NCBI GenBank assembly: GCA_964570785.1
Contig: CAZMZG010000085.1
Span: 1 to 5,107, forward strand
DNA length: 5,107 nucleotides
Direction of reading: 5' to 3'
Source: Thermatribacter sp964570785
GTDB taxonomy: Bacteria > Atribacterota > Atribacteria > Atribacterales > Thermatribacteraceae
Shown here: positions 1 through 5,107 of the stretch, piece after piece
Numbering within the stretch: the stretch's first letter is position 1
Layout of the letters: every line of letters begins with the position of its first letter
Made by a program: the position numbers and the translations under genes
The notes under the pieces: generated by a model
What the model saw: the letters and a program-made list of their open reading frames with translations, nothing else
Told to the model about the DNA's origin: nothing
Databases searched by the model: none

Positions 1-352
1 GCAATGCTCCGCGATTTCAGTAAAGTTAGCTGAAGGTAGACAGCGGCTTAAAAGGAGTTATCCATGGAAATAATACCGGTAAGTCAAAGAGCATTCAAGA
101 AAGCGAGAAGGCACTGAATGATGTAAAAAACGACCGATGACCTGAAGAAGTAACGATAGTTTATTAAAGTTTTTTGCGACTTTGCCCGGAAGGTGCTTTC
201 TCACTCAGGCTGGCTTTCAAAAGGGGAAATTTTTTTCAAACTGTGAACTGTTCGTAAAACCACCTGGCGTTGTGCACCCAGTTGCGGTTTAAGTTGTCAG
301 GGAGAAACAGCGCCAAAACACAGGGAAGGTGCAGAAAAGCAATGGAGAGAGT
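1..352. other. Upstream region with no identifiable gene
   Basis: No recognisable full-length gene lies here. The plus-strand frames at the left edge close quickly, at about positions 23, 33 and 73, so at most a few codons of an upstream gene could be present. One 17-codon ORF with a ribosome binding site (64-117) and a short protein-like minus-strand stretch (236-330) are discussed separately. The part around 119-180 is AT-rich, and a T-run occurs at 230-236 without a convincing hairpin in front of it. A small direct repeat, AACTGT-g-AACTGT, lies at 239-251. I found no T-box, c-di-GMP riboswitch core or other known leader RNA motif by eye. The region may be degenerate intergenic DNA or the remains of an older gene or element. 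Confidence 0.5.
64..117 (+). CDS. Possible 17-residue peptide or truncated gene start
   Basis: An ATG at 64 is preceded by AAAGGAG at 51-57 with a 6-nt spacer, a good ribosome binding site. It opens a reading frame of only 17 codons (MEIIPVSQRAFKKARRH) that ends at TGA 115-117. The peptide is basic at its C-terminal end and matches no family I recognise. It could be a small peptide gene, the first codons of a gene broken by a frameshift or deletion, or a chance ORF. It has no obvious link to iorA, which has its own promoter about 240 bases further on. The ribosome binding site is the only real support. Confidence 0.22.
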   Translation: MEIIPVSQRAFKKARRH

Positions 353-381
353 TTGACTTTCTTTCCCCCTTCTTCTAAAAT
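353..381 (+). promoter_or_regulatory. Sigma-A/sigma-70-type promoter of iorAB
   Basis: A -35 box TTGACT (353-358) and a -10 box TAAAAT (376-381) are separated by exactly 17 bases; each matches the consensus at 5 of 6 positions. Transcription would begin near 388, leaving about 22 nt of leader before the TTG start codon of iorA. That leader is just long enough for the Shine-Dalgarno sequence, with no room for a riboswitch or attenuator. Because the promoter lies downstream of the ATG at 329, that ATG cannot be the start codon used from this transcript. Confidence 0.7.
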
Positions 382-395
382 CCAGAAAAATCATC

Positions 396-403
396 AGGAG
401 GTT
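396..403 (+). promoter_or_regulatory. Ribosome binding site that sets the iorA start at TTG 410
   Basis: AGGAGGTT (396-403) is followed, 8 nt after the AGGAGG core, by an in-frame TTG at 410. The next in-frame ATG, at 437, has no Shine-Dalgarno at a workable distance; a GGGGAAAG at 412-419 is too far away. The ATG at 329 lies upstream of the promoter. Confidence 0.7.
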
Positions 404-409
404 CAAGCC

Positions 410-2146
410 TTGGGGAAAGAAATCCGCAAGAAAATAATGCTCGGTAACCAGGCCTTTGCCCGAGGAGCTTACGAAGGAGGAGTGGAAGTAGCCGCAGGAT
501 ACCCCGGAACCCCCAGCACGGAAATCCTTGAATTCCTGAGTCAGTACCGCGAGGTCCACTCCCGATGGTGTCCCAACGAAAAGGTGGCTTTTGAGGTTGC
601 CGCAGGTGCCGCAATTGGCGGAAAAAGAGCCCTGGCCACCATGAAGCATGTGGGGCTGAACGTGGCCAGCGATGCTTTGATGACTCTATCTTACACCGGA
701 GTGAACGCTGGTTTTGCCTGTATTGTGGCCGATGACCCGGGGATGCATTCCTCCCAGAATGAGCAGGATTCGCGCAATTACGCTTTCTTTGCCAAAGTGC
801 CCTGTCTGGAGCCTTCAAGCAGCGCCGAGGCGCTGGAATTTGCCCGTCTGGCTTTTGAGCTCTCTGAGGAGTTTGATACTCCAGTGCTGGTGCGCTCTAC
901 CACCCGCATTTCCCACAGCCGGGGTGTGGTTACCCTGGGAGAACGAAAAACCGTCCCGGTGCGGCCTTATCAAAAATGCGCTCCTAAATACGTGATGATT
1001 CCTGCCTATGCCCGCACCCGGCGCCGGGAACTTGAAAAGCGCCTGCAACGGCTCCGGCAGTGGGTGGAAGAAACATCCCTCAATCGCATAGAACTCCGAG
1101 ATCCTTCCTTAGGAGTGATCACCGGAGGGGTGCTTTACAGCTACCTGCGCGAGGTGGCACCCTCAGTTTCTATTTTGAAATTGGGAGTAAGCCATCCCTT
1201 GCCCATGGAAAAAATTCGCACCTTTTCCCAGCAGGTGGAAAAGCTTTTAGTGCTTGAAGAGCTGGACCCTATCTGGGAGCGGGAAATCAAGGCTGCCGGG
1301 ATAGCAGTTAGAGGTCGGGAAATTTTTCCAGGCATCGGCGAAATAACCCCGGACATCATCGTGGAAGCCCTGTTCCCCGAAAAGAAAAAGGAATACCTGA
1401 CTTTTGATGAATACCTGCTTCCCCGCCCGCCGGTGCTCTGTGCCGGCTGTCCGCACCGTGGAGTGTTCAAGGTGCTCAAGGACCTGGGAGCAACCGTTTG
1501 CGGGGATATTGGCTGCTACACCCTGGGAACCCTGCCTCCCCTCTCTGCCATGGACACCTGCATCTGCATGGGTGCATCCATCTCCACCGCTGAAGGGATA
1601 AAGCGTGCTCATCCCGAGCTCCGGGTGGTAGCGGTGATTGGAGATTCCACCTTCATACACAACGGCGTCCCTCCCCTGATTGATGCGGTGTACAACCAAA
1701 CCCCCATCGTGGTGCTCATCCTGGATAACGGCACCACCGCCATGACCGGAGGGCAGGAACACCCGGCAACAGGAAGAACTCTTTCCGGAGAAGAAACGGT
1801 GCGCCTGGATTTTTTGCAGCTTGGCAAAGCGGTGGGAGTTCCCCGAGTGGAAAAAATCAATGCCTACCACCTTGAAAAGCTCAAAACAACTCTTCAGGAA
1901 GCCTTCCAGGCACCCTACCCCACCCTGATCGTGGCGGAGGGACTCTGCCAGCTCAAAAAGAAAACCAGAAACCGGCCTTTCACCGTGAATGAAACGCTCT
2001 GTCAGCTCTGCGGACTGTGTGTCAGCACCGGTTGTCCAGCCATCGAGAAGGGAGAGGCCATTCGCATCGCTGCCGAGCGCTGTGCAGGGTGCGGGGTGTG
2101 CGCTACTCTGTGTCCTTTCGGAGCCATCGAGGAGGTGAACCCATAA
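410..2146 (+). CDS. iorA: Indolepyruvate:ferredoxin oxidoreductase, alpha subunit IorA
   Basis: This is the large catalytic subunit (578 aa from TTG 410) of the thiamine-diphosphate enzyme that converts indolepyruvate and other aryl pyruvates plus CoA to aryl-acetyl-CoA and CO2, reducing ferredoxin (EC 1.2.7.8 type). Residues are numbered from the TTG. The N-terminal 2-oxoacid:ferredoxin oxidoreductase domain carries YPGTPS at 31-36. CAGCPHRG (344-351) and GDIGCYTLG (365-373) open the C-terminal TPP-binding domain, which has the cofactor/Mg signature GDS (411-413) and NGTTAMTGGQ (440-449). A two-cluster ferredoxin tail ends the protein. Its first set is the CX2CX2CX4CP form typical of IorA (Cys 531, 534, 537, 542), and the second is CX2CX2CX3CP (558, 561, 564, 568). 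There is no signal peptide or membrane segment, so it is cytoplasmic. Length and domain order are normal for the family. It is co-transcribed with iorB. Substrate preference among aryl pyruvates cannot be read from sequence. Confidence 0.95.
   Translation: MGKEIRKKIMLGNQAFARGAYEGGVEVAAGYPGTPSTEILEFLSQYREVHSRWCPNEKVAFEVAAGAAIGGKRALATMKHVGLNVASDALMTLSYTGVNAGFACIVADDPGMHSSQNEQDSRNYAFFAKVPCLEPSSSAEALEFARLAFELSEEFDTPVLVRSTTRISHSRGVVTLGERKTVPVRPYQKCAPKYVMIPAYARTRRRELEKRLQRLRQWVEETSLNRIELRDPSLGVITGGVLYSYLREVAPSVSILKLGVSHPLPMEKIRTFSQQVEKLLVLEELDPIWEREIKAAGIAVRGREIFPGIGEITPDIIVEALFPEKKKEYLTFDEYLLPRPPVLCAGCPHRGVFKVLKDLGATVCGDIGCYTLGTLPPLSAMDTCICMGASISTAEGIKRAHPELRVVAVIGDSTFIHNGVPPLIDAVYNQTPIVVLILDNGTTAMTGGQEHPATGRTLSGEETVRLDFLQLGKAVGVPRVEKINAYHLEKLKTTLQEAFQAPYPTLIVAEGLCQLKKKTRNRPFTVNETLCQLCGLCVSTGCPAIEKGEAIRIAAERCAGCGVCATLCPFGAIEEVNP
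2130..2138 (+). promoter_or_regulatory. Full-consensus ribosome binding site of iorB inside iorA
   Basis: AGGAGGTGA is a 9-base perfect complement to the 16S rRNA anti-Shine-Dalgarno. It lies within the last codons of iorA, 7 nt before the ATG of iorB at 2146. It fixes the iorB start there rather than at the ATG at 2017, which lies inside the ferredoxin tail of iorA. Confidence 0.85.
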
Positions 2147-2727
2147 TGCGGGGAAGTATTGTGCTTTGCGGTGTGGGAGGAATGGGAATCCTCAGGGCCA
2201 GCGAAATCATCGCCGAAGTGCTGCTCCAAAAGGGGCTCATGGTGTGTCAATCGGAAGTGCACGGCATGGCCCAGCGGGGAGGAAGCGTGGTAACCTATCT
2301 TCGCTTCGGTAAGGAAGCTTATGCGCCTTTGCTGCAGCGGGGTGAAGCGGACTTCATGATTGCCTTTGAGCAGATGGAAGCCCTGCGCTACATTCCCTAC
2401 CTCAAAATCGGGGGAACGGTGCTTTTGAACCGCTTCCGCCTCTATCCACCGGGAACCAGTGCCAGCGACTATCCTCAGGATGTTCCCTCCCGCCTGGAAG
2501 AAGCCGGATTCAATCTCTTCACCATTCCGGCCACCGAAATAAGCTCGAAACTCGGTGATCCCCGCTTCACAAACACCGTGCTGCTTGGAGCCTTCAGCAA
2601 GGTCTTCCCCGCGCAGGAAGAAAAGCTCTGGGAGGGGGCCATCCTCAAGGTATTCCGGGGTAAAAAAGAGGAAGAAAATCTGAGAGCGTTTCGGGAAGGG
2701 AGAAAAGCAATAAGGACCACAAGCTGA
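2146..2727 (+). CDS. iorB: Indolepyruvate:ferredoxin oxidoreductase, beta subunit IorB
   Basis: This is the small subunit (193 aa) of the IorAB complex and consists of one pyruvate/ketoisovalerate oxidoreductase gamma-type domain. The Rossmann-like N-terminus has GVGGMG at residues 9-14 (the family pattern is GxGGxG). The family hallmark SEVHGMAQRGGSV follows at 36-48, and the C-terminus ends in the usual N-x2-AF-x2-G pattern (NLRAFREG). In this family the domain pairs with the TPP-containing subunit and is needed for CoA-dependent turnover. The gene starts at the ATG overlapping the TAA of iorA by one base (TAATG), so the two are almost certainly translationally coupled and made in equal amounts. 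A longer upstream extension to 2017 is rejected because it lies wholly over the iorA ferredoxin domain. No phenylacetate-CoA ligase gene, a frequent neighbour of iorAB, follows here; a convergent gene does. Confidence 0.94.
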   Translation: MRGSIVLCGVGGMGILRASEIIAEVLLQKGLMVCQSEVHGMAQRGGSVVTYLRFGKEAYAPLLQRGEADFMIAFEQMEALRYIPYLKIGGTVLLNRFRLYPPGTSASDYPQDVPSRLEEAGFNLFTIPATEISSKLGDPRFTNTVLLGAFSKVFPAQEEKLWEGAILKVFRGKKEEENLRAFREGRKAIRTTS

Positions 2728-2744
2728 AAAGCAGGCTTAAAAAG

Positions 2745-4922
2745 TTAATCCAGAGCTCCTCGCTCAAGCAGGGAGATAAAAACTTCGGTGAGCCGGGGAT
2801 CAAACTGGGTCCCGGCCTTCCTTCGCAGCTCCGCCAGGATTTCTTCCCGAGAGAGGGGCTTTCTGTAGACCCGGCCATGGCGCATGGCCTCATAAGCGTC
2901 AACAATGGCCACGATGCGCGCTAAAAACGGGATTTCCTCACCCCGCAGGCCCCGGGGGTATCCCTTACCGTCCCAGCACTCGTGGTGCGACCAGACCTCC
3001 TCAGCCACATGGGCAAACTCCTCCGTAGACCGGGCAATACGGTAGCCCATCTCGGGATGCTTTTTGACTACTTCCCACTCTTCAGGGGCAAGCGGAGCTG
3101 GTTTTTTCAAAATCTCCTCGGGAATGGTTATTTTCCCAATGTCGTGTAAAAGGATGGCCAGCTTGAGGCGGTTTAATTCAGAGGGGGTTAGCCCAAGTTC
3201 CCGACCCAGGGCAATTCCTGCTTTCTGCATGTGCAGAACATGCTGCTCGGTCTCATGACTTTTAGTACTCAGGGCCTTCAAAAGAGCATTGACAATGGAA
3301 CTGTGGGTGCTCTTGCTTTCAGCCAGCTTTTGGCGATACATCTCGTCTTCAGCTCTGCGCAGCACCTCAGCCAGGTTCTCGCTCTTTTGGGCCTTGGTGG
3401 CCACACCCAGGGCTAAAGAAAGGGGTACATTCTGCACCCTTACCTTTTCCGCAGCTTTGTGTATTCTAAGACAAATTTCCTGTGCCGTCTTATGGGTAGT
3501 TTGCGGCAAAAGAACGACAAACTCGTCTCCTCCATAACGGACTACAATGTCCTCCCTGCGACAGGAAGCCCTCAAAACCCGGGCTGCAGATTTCAAAAGC
3601 AAATCCCCAAACTCGTGCCCGTAGGTATCGTTAACCAGCTTGAGGCCGTTCAGATCCACCATGATGACACTTAGGGGAAGCTGCCTTTCCACATCCAGCC
3701 TGCGCATCTCTTCTTCTAAAAAGGCCCGGTTATGAAGACCGGTAAGTTGGTCATGGAAAGAGAGATAACGCAACCTCTTCTCCATCTCTCGAGTTTCGGT
3801 GATATCGATACCCGCAGAAATTATTTCTTCTACCCGCCCCTCTTCATTCCGCAAAAGAGTATTGTGCCAGGCAATTAGCCTTTCTCTGCCATAGCGGTCC
3901 AAAACGGGGTTTTTATAGCGCCTATATTCCTCTATTTTTCCAGATATTATTTGCTGAAAAACCTCCCTAACCTTATCCCTCCACCTTTCTGGAAGGAAAA
4001 ACTCAAACCAATTCTTGCCTACAATCTCTTCCGGAGCGTATCCCAGAAACTCTGAGCCTTTCTGGTTTACAAGCACCACTTCTCCCCGGGGGTTGAGAAC
4101 CAGAAAAATTATATCGGCAATCCTCAGGTACTCTCTAAGGTGGTCCCGCCCTCTGCGCAGTTCGTGCTCCATCTCCTTACATTCAGTAATATCAACGGCA
4201 TAGTGAAGGCATTCATTATGACCCGCTGAGATCCATCCCACGAGATAAGATTTTCCTCCGATCTCCATTTCTTCCACAACTGCCTCCTGGCGCTCCAGCG
4301 CTTCATCAAGCCTGCAAAAGGAACACCGGGCAGAAGAAGGCCAAACTCCAGTTTTCACAAACTCTTCCCTTTCTCTTTTAGAAAGCACCTCCAGCCCGAA
4401 GAAAGACAACCAGCATGGTTCCCCAGCCTTTGCTCCGAGCAATTCTTTCGCGGCCTTATTTGCAGCCAGAACCCGGCGTTCTCGGTTAATCAAGCAGGCA
4501 GGATAAGGGATGCCATCCAGGATTTTCTGCTGCAAAACTTGCAGGTTCTTAGTTTCGGTAATATCCCGAAATACAGCTGCAAAAAACCCTTTTTGCTCGC
4601 TGTAAGCAGTAACATCGTACCAGCGGGAAAGGGGCTCCAAAAAAGCCTGAAAGTGCACCGTTTCCCCTGAAAGGGCCACCCGGCCGCAGGTACCAATCCA
4701 GTCAAAAGCGGGATTCTCAATCCCGGGTAAGACTTCAGTTGCCCTCTTCCCCAGGAGCTCTTCCCTTTTCAAACCGGTTAATTTCTCAAAGGCAGGGTTA
4801 ACTTCGAGAAAAATATAATCGACGGGTTTACCCCTCTCGTCAAGCACAATCTGGTGATAGGCAAAACCATCAGGAAGCTTTTCAATAATAAGCTGGTAAT
4901 CTAAGGAAACAAGCTTTTCCAA
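2745..4922 (-). CDS. PAS-PAS-PAS-GGDEF-HD-GYP cyclic-di-GMP signalling protein
   Basis: This is a soluble sensor with c-di-GMP synthase and phosphodiesterase domains (725 aa from TTG 4922). Three PAS domains come first: about 7-122 (FLEVNPAFEKLTGL, ends RDITETK), 128-245 (ends VDITECK) and 258-378 (ends IDITETR). A diguanylate cyclase domain (385-535) has an intact GGDEF at 464-468, the metal-binding Asp 423 in DLNGLK, and RRED at 455-458 in the position of the product-inhibition site. An HD-GYP phosphodiesterase domain (543-715) keeps all likely metal ligands: Glu557, His561, His593-Asp594, His622, His646-His647 and Asp675, plus GYP at 654-656. PAS2 holds several cysteines, including a CSFC pair at 200-203. 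There is no membrane segment or signal peptide, so the signal is probably cytoplasmic. Both output activities look possible; which one dominates cannot be told. A GTG at 4931, just after a stop codon, would add three residues but lacks a ribosome binding site. The partner pathway is unknown. Confidence 0.93.
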   Translation of the reverse strand: MEKLVSLDYQLIIEKLPDGFAYHQIVLDERGKPVDYIFLEVNPAFEKLTGLKREELLGKRATEVLPGIENPAFDWIGTCGRVALSGETVHFQAFLEPLSRWYDVTAYSEQKGFFAAVFRDITETKNLQVLQQKILDGIPYPACLINRERRVLAANKAAKELLGAKAGEPCWLSFFGLEVLSKREREEFVKTGVWPSSARCSFCRLDEALERQEAVVEEMEIGGKSYLVGWISAGHNECLHYAVDITECKEMEHELRRGRDHLREYLRIADIIFLVLNPRGEVVLVNQKGSEFLGYAPEEIVGKNWFEFFLPERWRDKVREVFQQIISGKIEEYRRYKNPVLDRYGRERLIAWHNTLLRNEEGRVEEIISAGIDITETREMEKRLRYLSFHDQLTGLHNRAFLEEEMRRLDVERQLPLSVIMVDLNGLKLVNDTYGHEFGDLLLKSAARVLRASCRREDIVVRYGGDEFVVLLPQTTHKTAQEICLRIHKAAEKVRVQNVPLSLALGVATKAQKSENLAEVLRRAEDEMYRQKLAESKSTHSSIVNALLKALSTKSHETEQHVLHMQKAGIALGRELGLTPSELNRLKLAILLHDIGKITIPEEILKKPAPLAPEEWEVVKKHPEMGYRIARSTEEFAHVAEEVWSHHECWDGKGYPRGLRGEEIPFLARIVAIVDAYEAMRHGRVYRKPLSREEILAELRRKAGTQFDPRLTEVFISLLERGALD

Positions 4923-4925
4923 AAT

Positions 4926-4933
4926 CCCCACCT
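4926..4933 (-). promoter_or_regulatory. Ribosome binding site favouring TTG 4922 for the c-di-GMP gene
   Basis: On the minus strand AGGTGGGG (4933-4926) lies 5 nt, counted from AGGTGG, before an in-frame TTG at 4922-4920. The other candidate, GTG at 4931-4929, sits inside this purine-rich run and has only the pyrimidine-rich TCTTGATTTT before it. The TAG at 4934-4932 is in frame and excludes any earlier start. The first in-frame ATG is more than 200 codons further in, so a non-ATG start is required. TTG is preferred; GTG remains possible. Confidence 0.55.
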
Positions 4934-4965
4934 AAAATCAAGACAGAAAAGCACACTAACAGATG

Positions 4966-4994
4966 ATTTTAATAGATAATTCTTGGAGCGTCAA
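4966..4994 (-). promoter_or_regulatory. Sigma-A/sigma-70-type promoter of the c-di-GMP gene
   Basis: Read on the minus strand, a -35 box TTGACG (4994-4989) and a -10 box TAAAAT (4971-4966) are spaced by exactly 17 bases. Transcription would begin near 4959, giving a leader of about 37 nt to the TTG start. The -10 hexamer and the spacing are identical to those of the iorAB promoter, which suggests housekeeping-sigma transcription of both units. Confidence 0.7.
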
Positions 4995-5031
4995 GACTTC
5001 GCTAGATGAGGCACTGCCAACCTCCAGTGTT

Positions 5032-5058
5032 AAAAACCACTCCAAACTGATGGGGGTT
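5032..5058 (-). terminator. Weak bulged hairpin plus U-run after the right-edge gene
   Basis: On the minus strand AACCCCC (5058-5052) can pair with GGAGUGGUU (5043-5035) as a 7-bp stem with two single-base bulges and an 8-nt loop. The U-run at 5036-5032 follows, its first two bases closing the stem. It begins inside the TAA stop of the edge ORF, the right place for an intrinsic terminator. The bulges and short U-run make it weak. Confidence 0.33.
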
Positions 5059-5107
5059 ATCTCTCCTGATTCTTGCTTTCTTCCTCTTCTCCACCCTCAA
5101 AAGATAC
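5057..5107 (-). CDS. C-terminal end of an unidentified minus-strand gene (partial)
   Basis: The minus strand from the window edge is open for 16 codons, reading VSFEGGEEEESKNQER, and stops at TAA (5059-5057). An acidic, charged, low-complexity tail of this kind is common at protein C-termini, and a terminator-like hairpin follows directly. The gene would run in the same direction as the c-di-GMP gene, whose own promoter begins about 60 bases downstream. Too little is present to name a family. The frame is inferred from its character and context, and the stretch could be chance. Confidence 0.4.
   Translation of the reverse strand, partial: VSFEGGEEEESKNQER

Noticed and set aside
211..238. T-run at 230-236 considered as an intrinsic terminator
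   Set aside because: The preceding bases form only a stem of about 4 bp (TTTC/GAAA), too weak to call.
329..409. N-terminal extension of iorA from ATG 329
   Set aside because: It contains the predicted promoter and ribosome binding site, has no Shine-Dalgarno of its own at good spacing, and encodes residues unlike the family N-terminus.
388..409. Riboswitch or T-box control of iorAB
   Set aside because: The predicted leader is only about 22 nt, and no T-box or riboswitch core sequence was found further upstream.
1247..1870. Long minus-strand open frame of 207 codons opposite iorA
   Set aside because: It is antisense to a strongly conserved TPP-binding region, has no recognisable domain, and is explained by codon bias of the plus-strand gene.
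2017..2145. Longer iorB starting at ATG 2017
   Set aside because: It overlaps the coding of the iorA ferredoxin clusters in another frame, and the 9-base ribosome binding site at 2130-2138 points to ATG 2146.
2792..2816. GCCGGG/CCCGGC 6-bp hairpin with a 13-nt loop, considered as a terminator for iorB
   Set aside because: It lies inside the coding end of the HD-GYP domain, encodes the conserved GTQFDP region, and has no U-run after it.
3064..3674. Several plus-strand open frames of 60-80 codons opposite the GGDEF and HD-GYP region
   Set aside because: They are antisense shadows with no recognisable protein character or ribosome binding sites and overlap conserved catalytic motifs of the real gene.

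Overview
The window holds three complete genes and, at each edge, scraps too short to identify. It looks bacterial and anaerobic. The best-defined enzyme is an oxygen-sensitive, ferredoxin-linked 2-oxoacid oxidoreductase. Ribosome binding sites are strong and AGGAGG-type, start codons include TTG, and two good sigma-A/sigma-70-type promoters are visible. A Clostridia-like Firmicute, Atribacterota or a similar (perhaps thermophilic) anaerobe would fit, but the sequence alone does not settle the taxon.

Layout. Positions 1-352 are mostly non-coding, with one 17-codon ORF behind a good ribosome binding site and a short protein-like stretch on the minus strand. A promoter at 353-381 drives a two-gene plus-strand operon: iorA (410-2146) and iorB (2146-2727), the two subunits of indolepyruvate:ferredoxin oxidoreductase. 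The stop codon of iorA and the start codon of iorB share one base. Only 17 bp after iorB lies the stop codon of a convergent minus-strand gene (2745-4922), which encodes a soluble PAS-PAS-PAS-GGDEF-HD-GYP protein for cyclic-di-GMP turnover. It has its own promoter at 4966-4994. Upstream of that promoter, the right edge carries what looks like the last 16 codons of another minus-strand gene, followed by a bulged terminator-like hairpin.

How the genes work together. IorA and IorB form one enzyme that oxidatively decarboxylates aryl pyruvates, made by transamination of Trp, Phe and Tyr, to aryl-acyl-CoA while reducing ferredoxin. The c-di-GMP protein is transcribed from the opposite direction. 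Nothing in the sequence links it functionally to the oxidoreductase beyond adjacency. Its most distinctive feature is a cysteine-containing second PAS domain, which could sense redox state or a metal, next to output domains that keep the motifs for both making and degrading c-di-GMP. No CRISPR array, insertion sequence, tRNA, rRNA or recognisable riboswitch was seen, and no clearly undescribed system was found.
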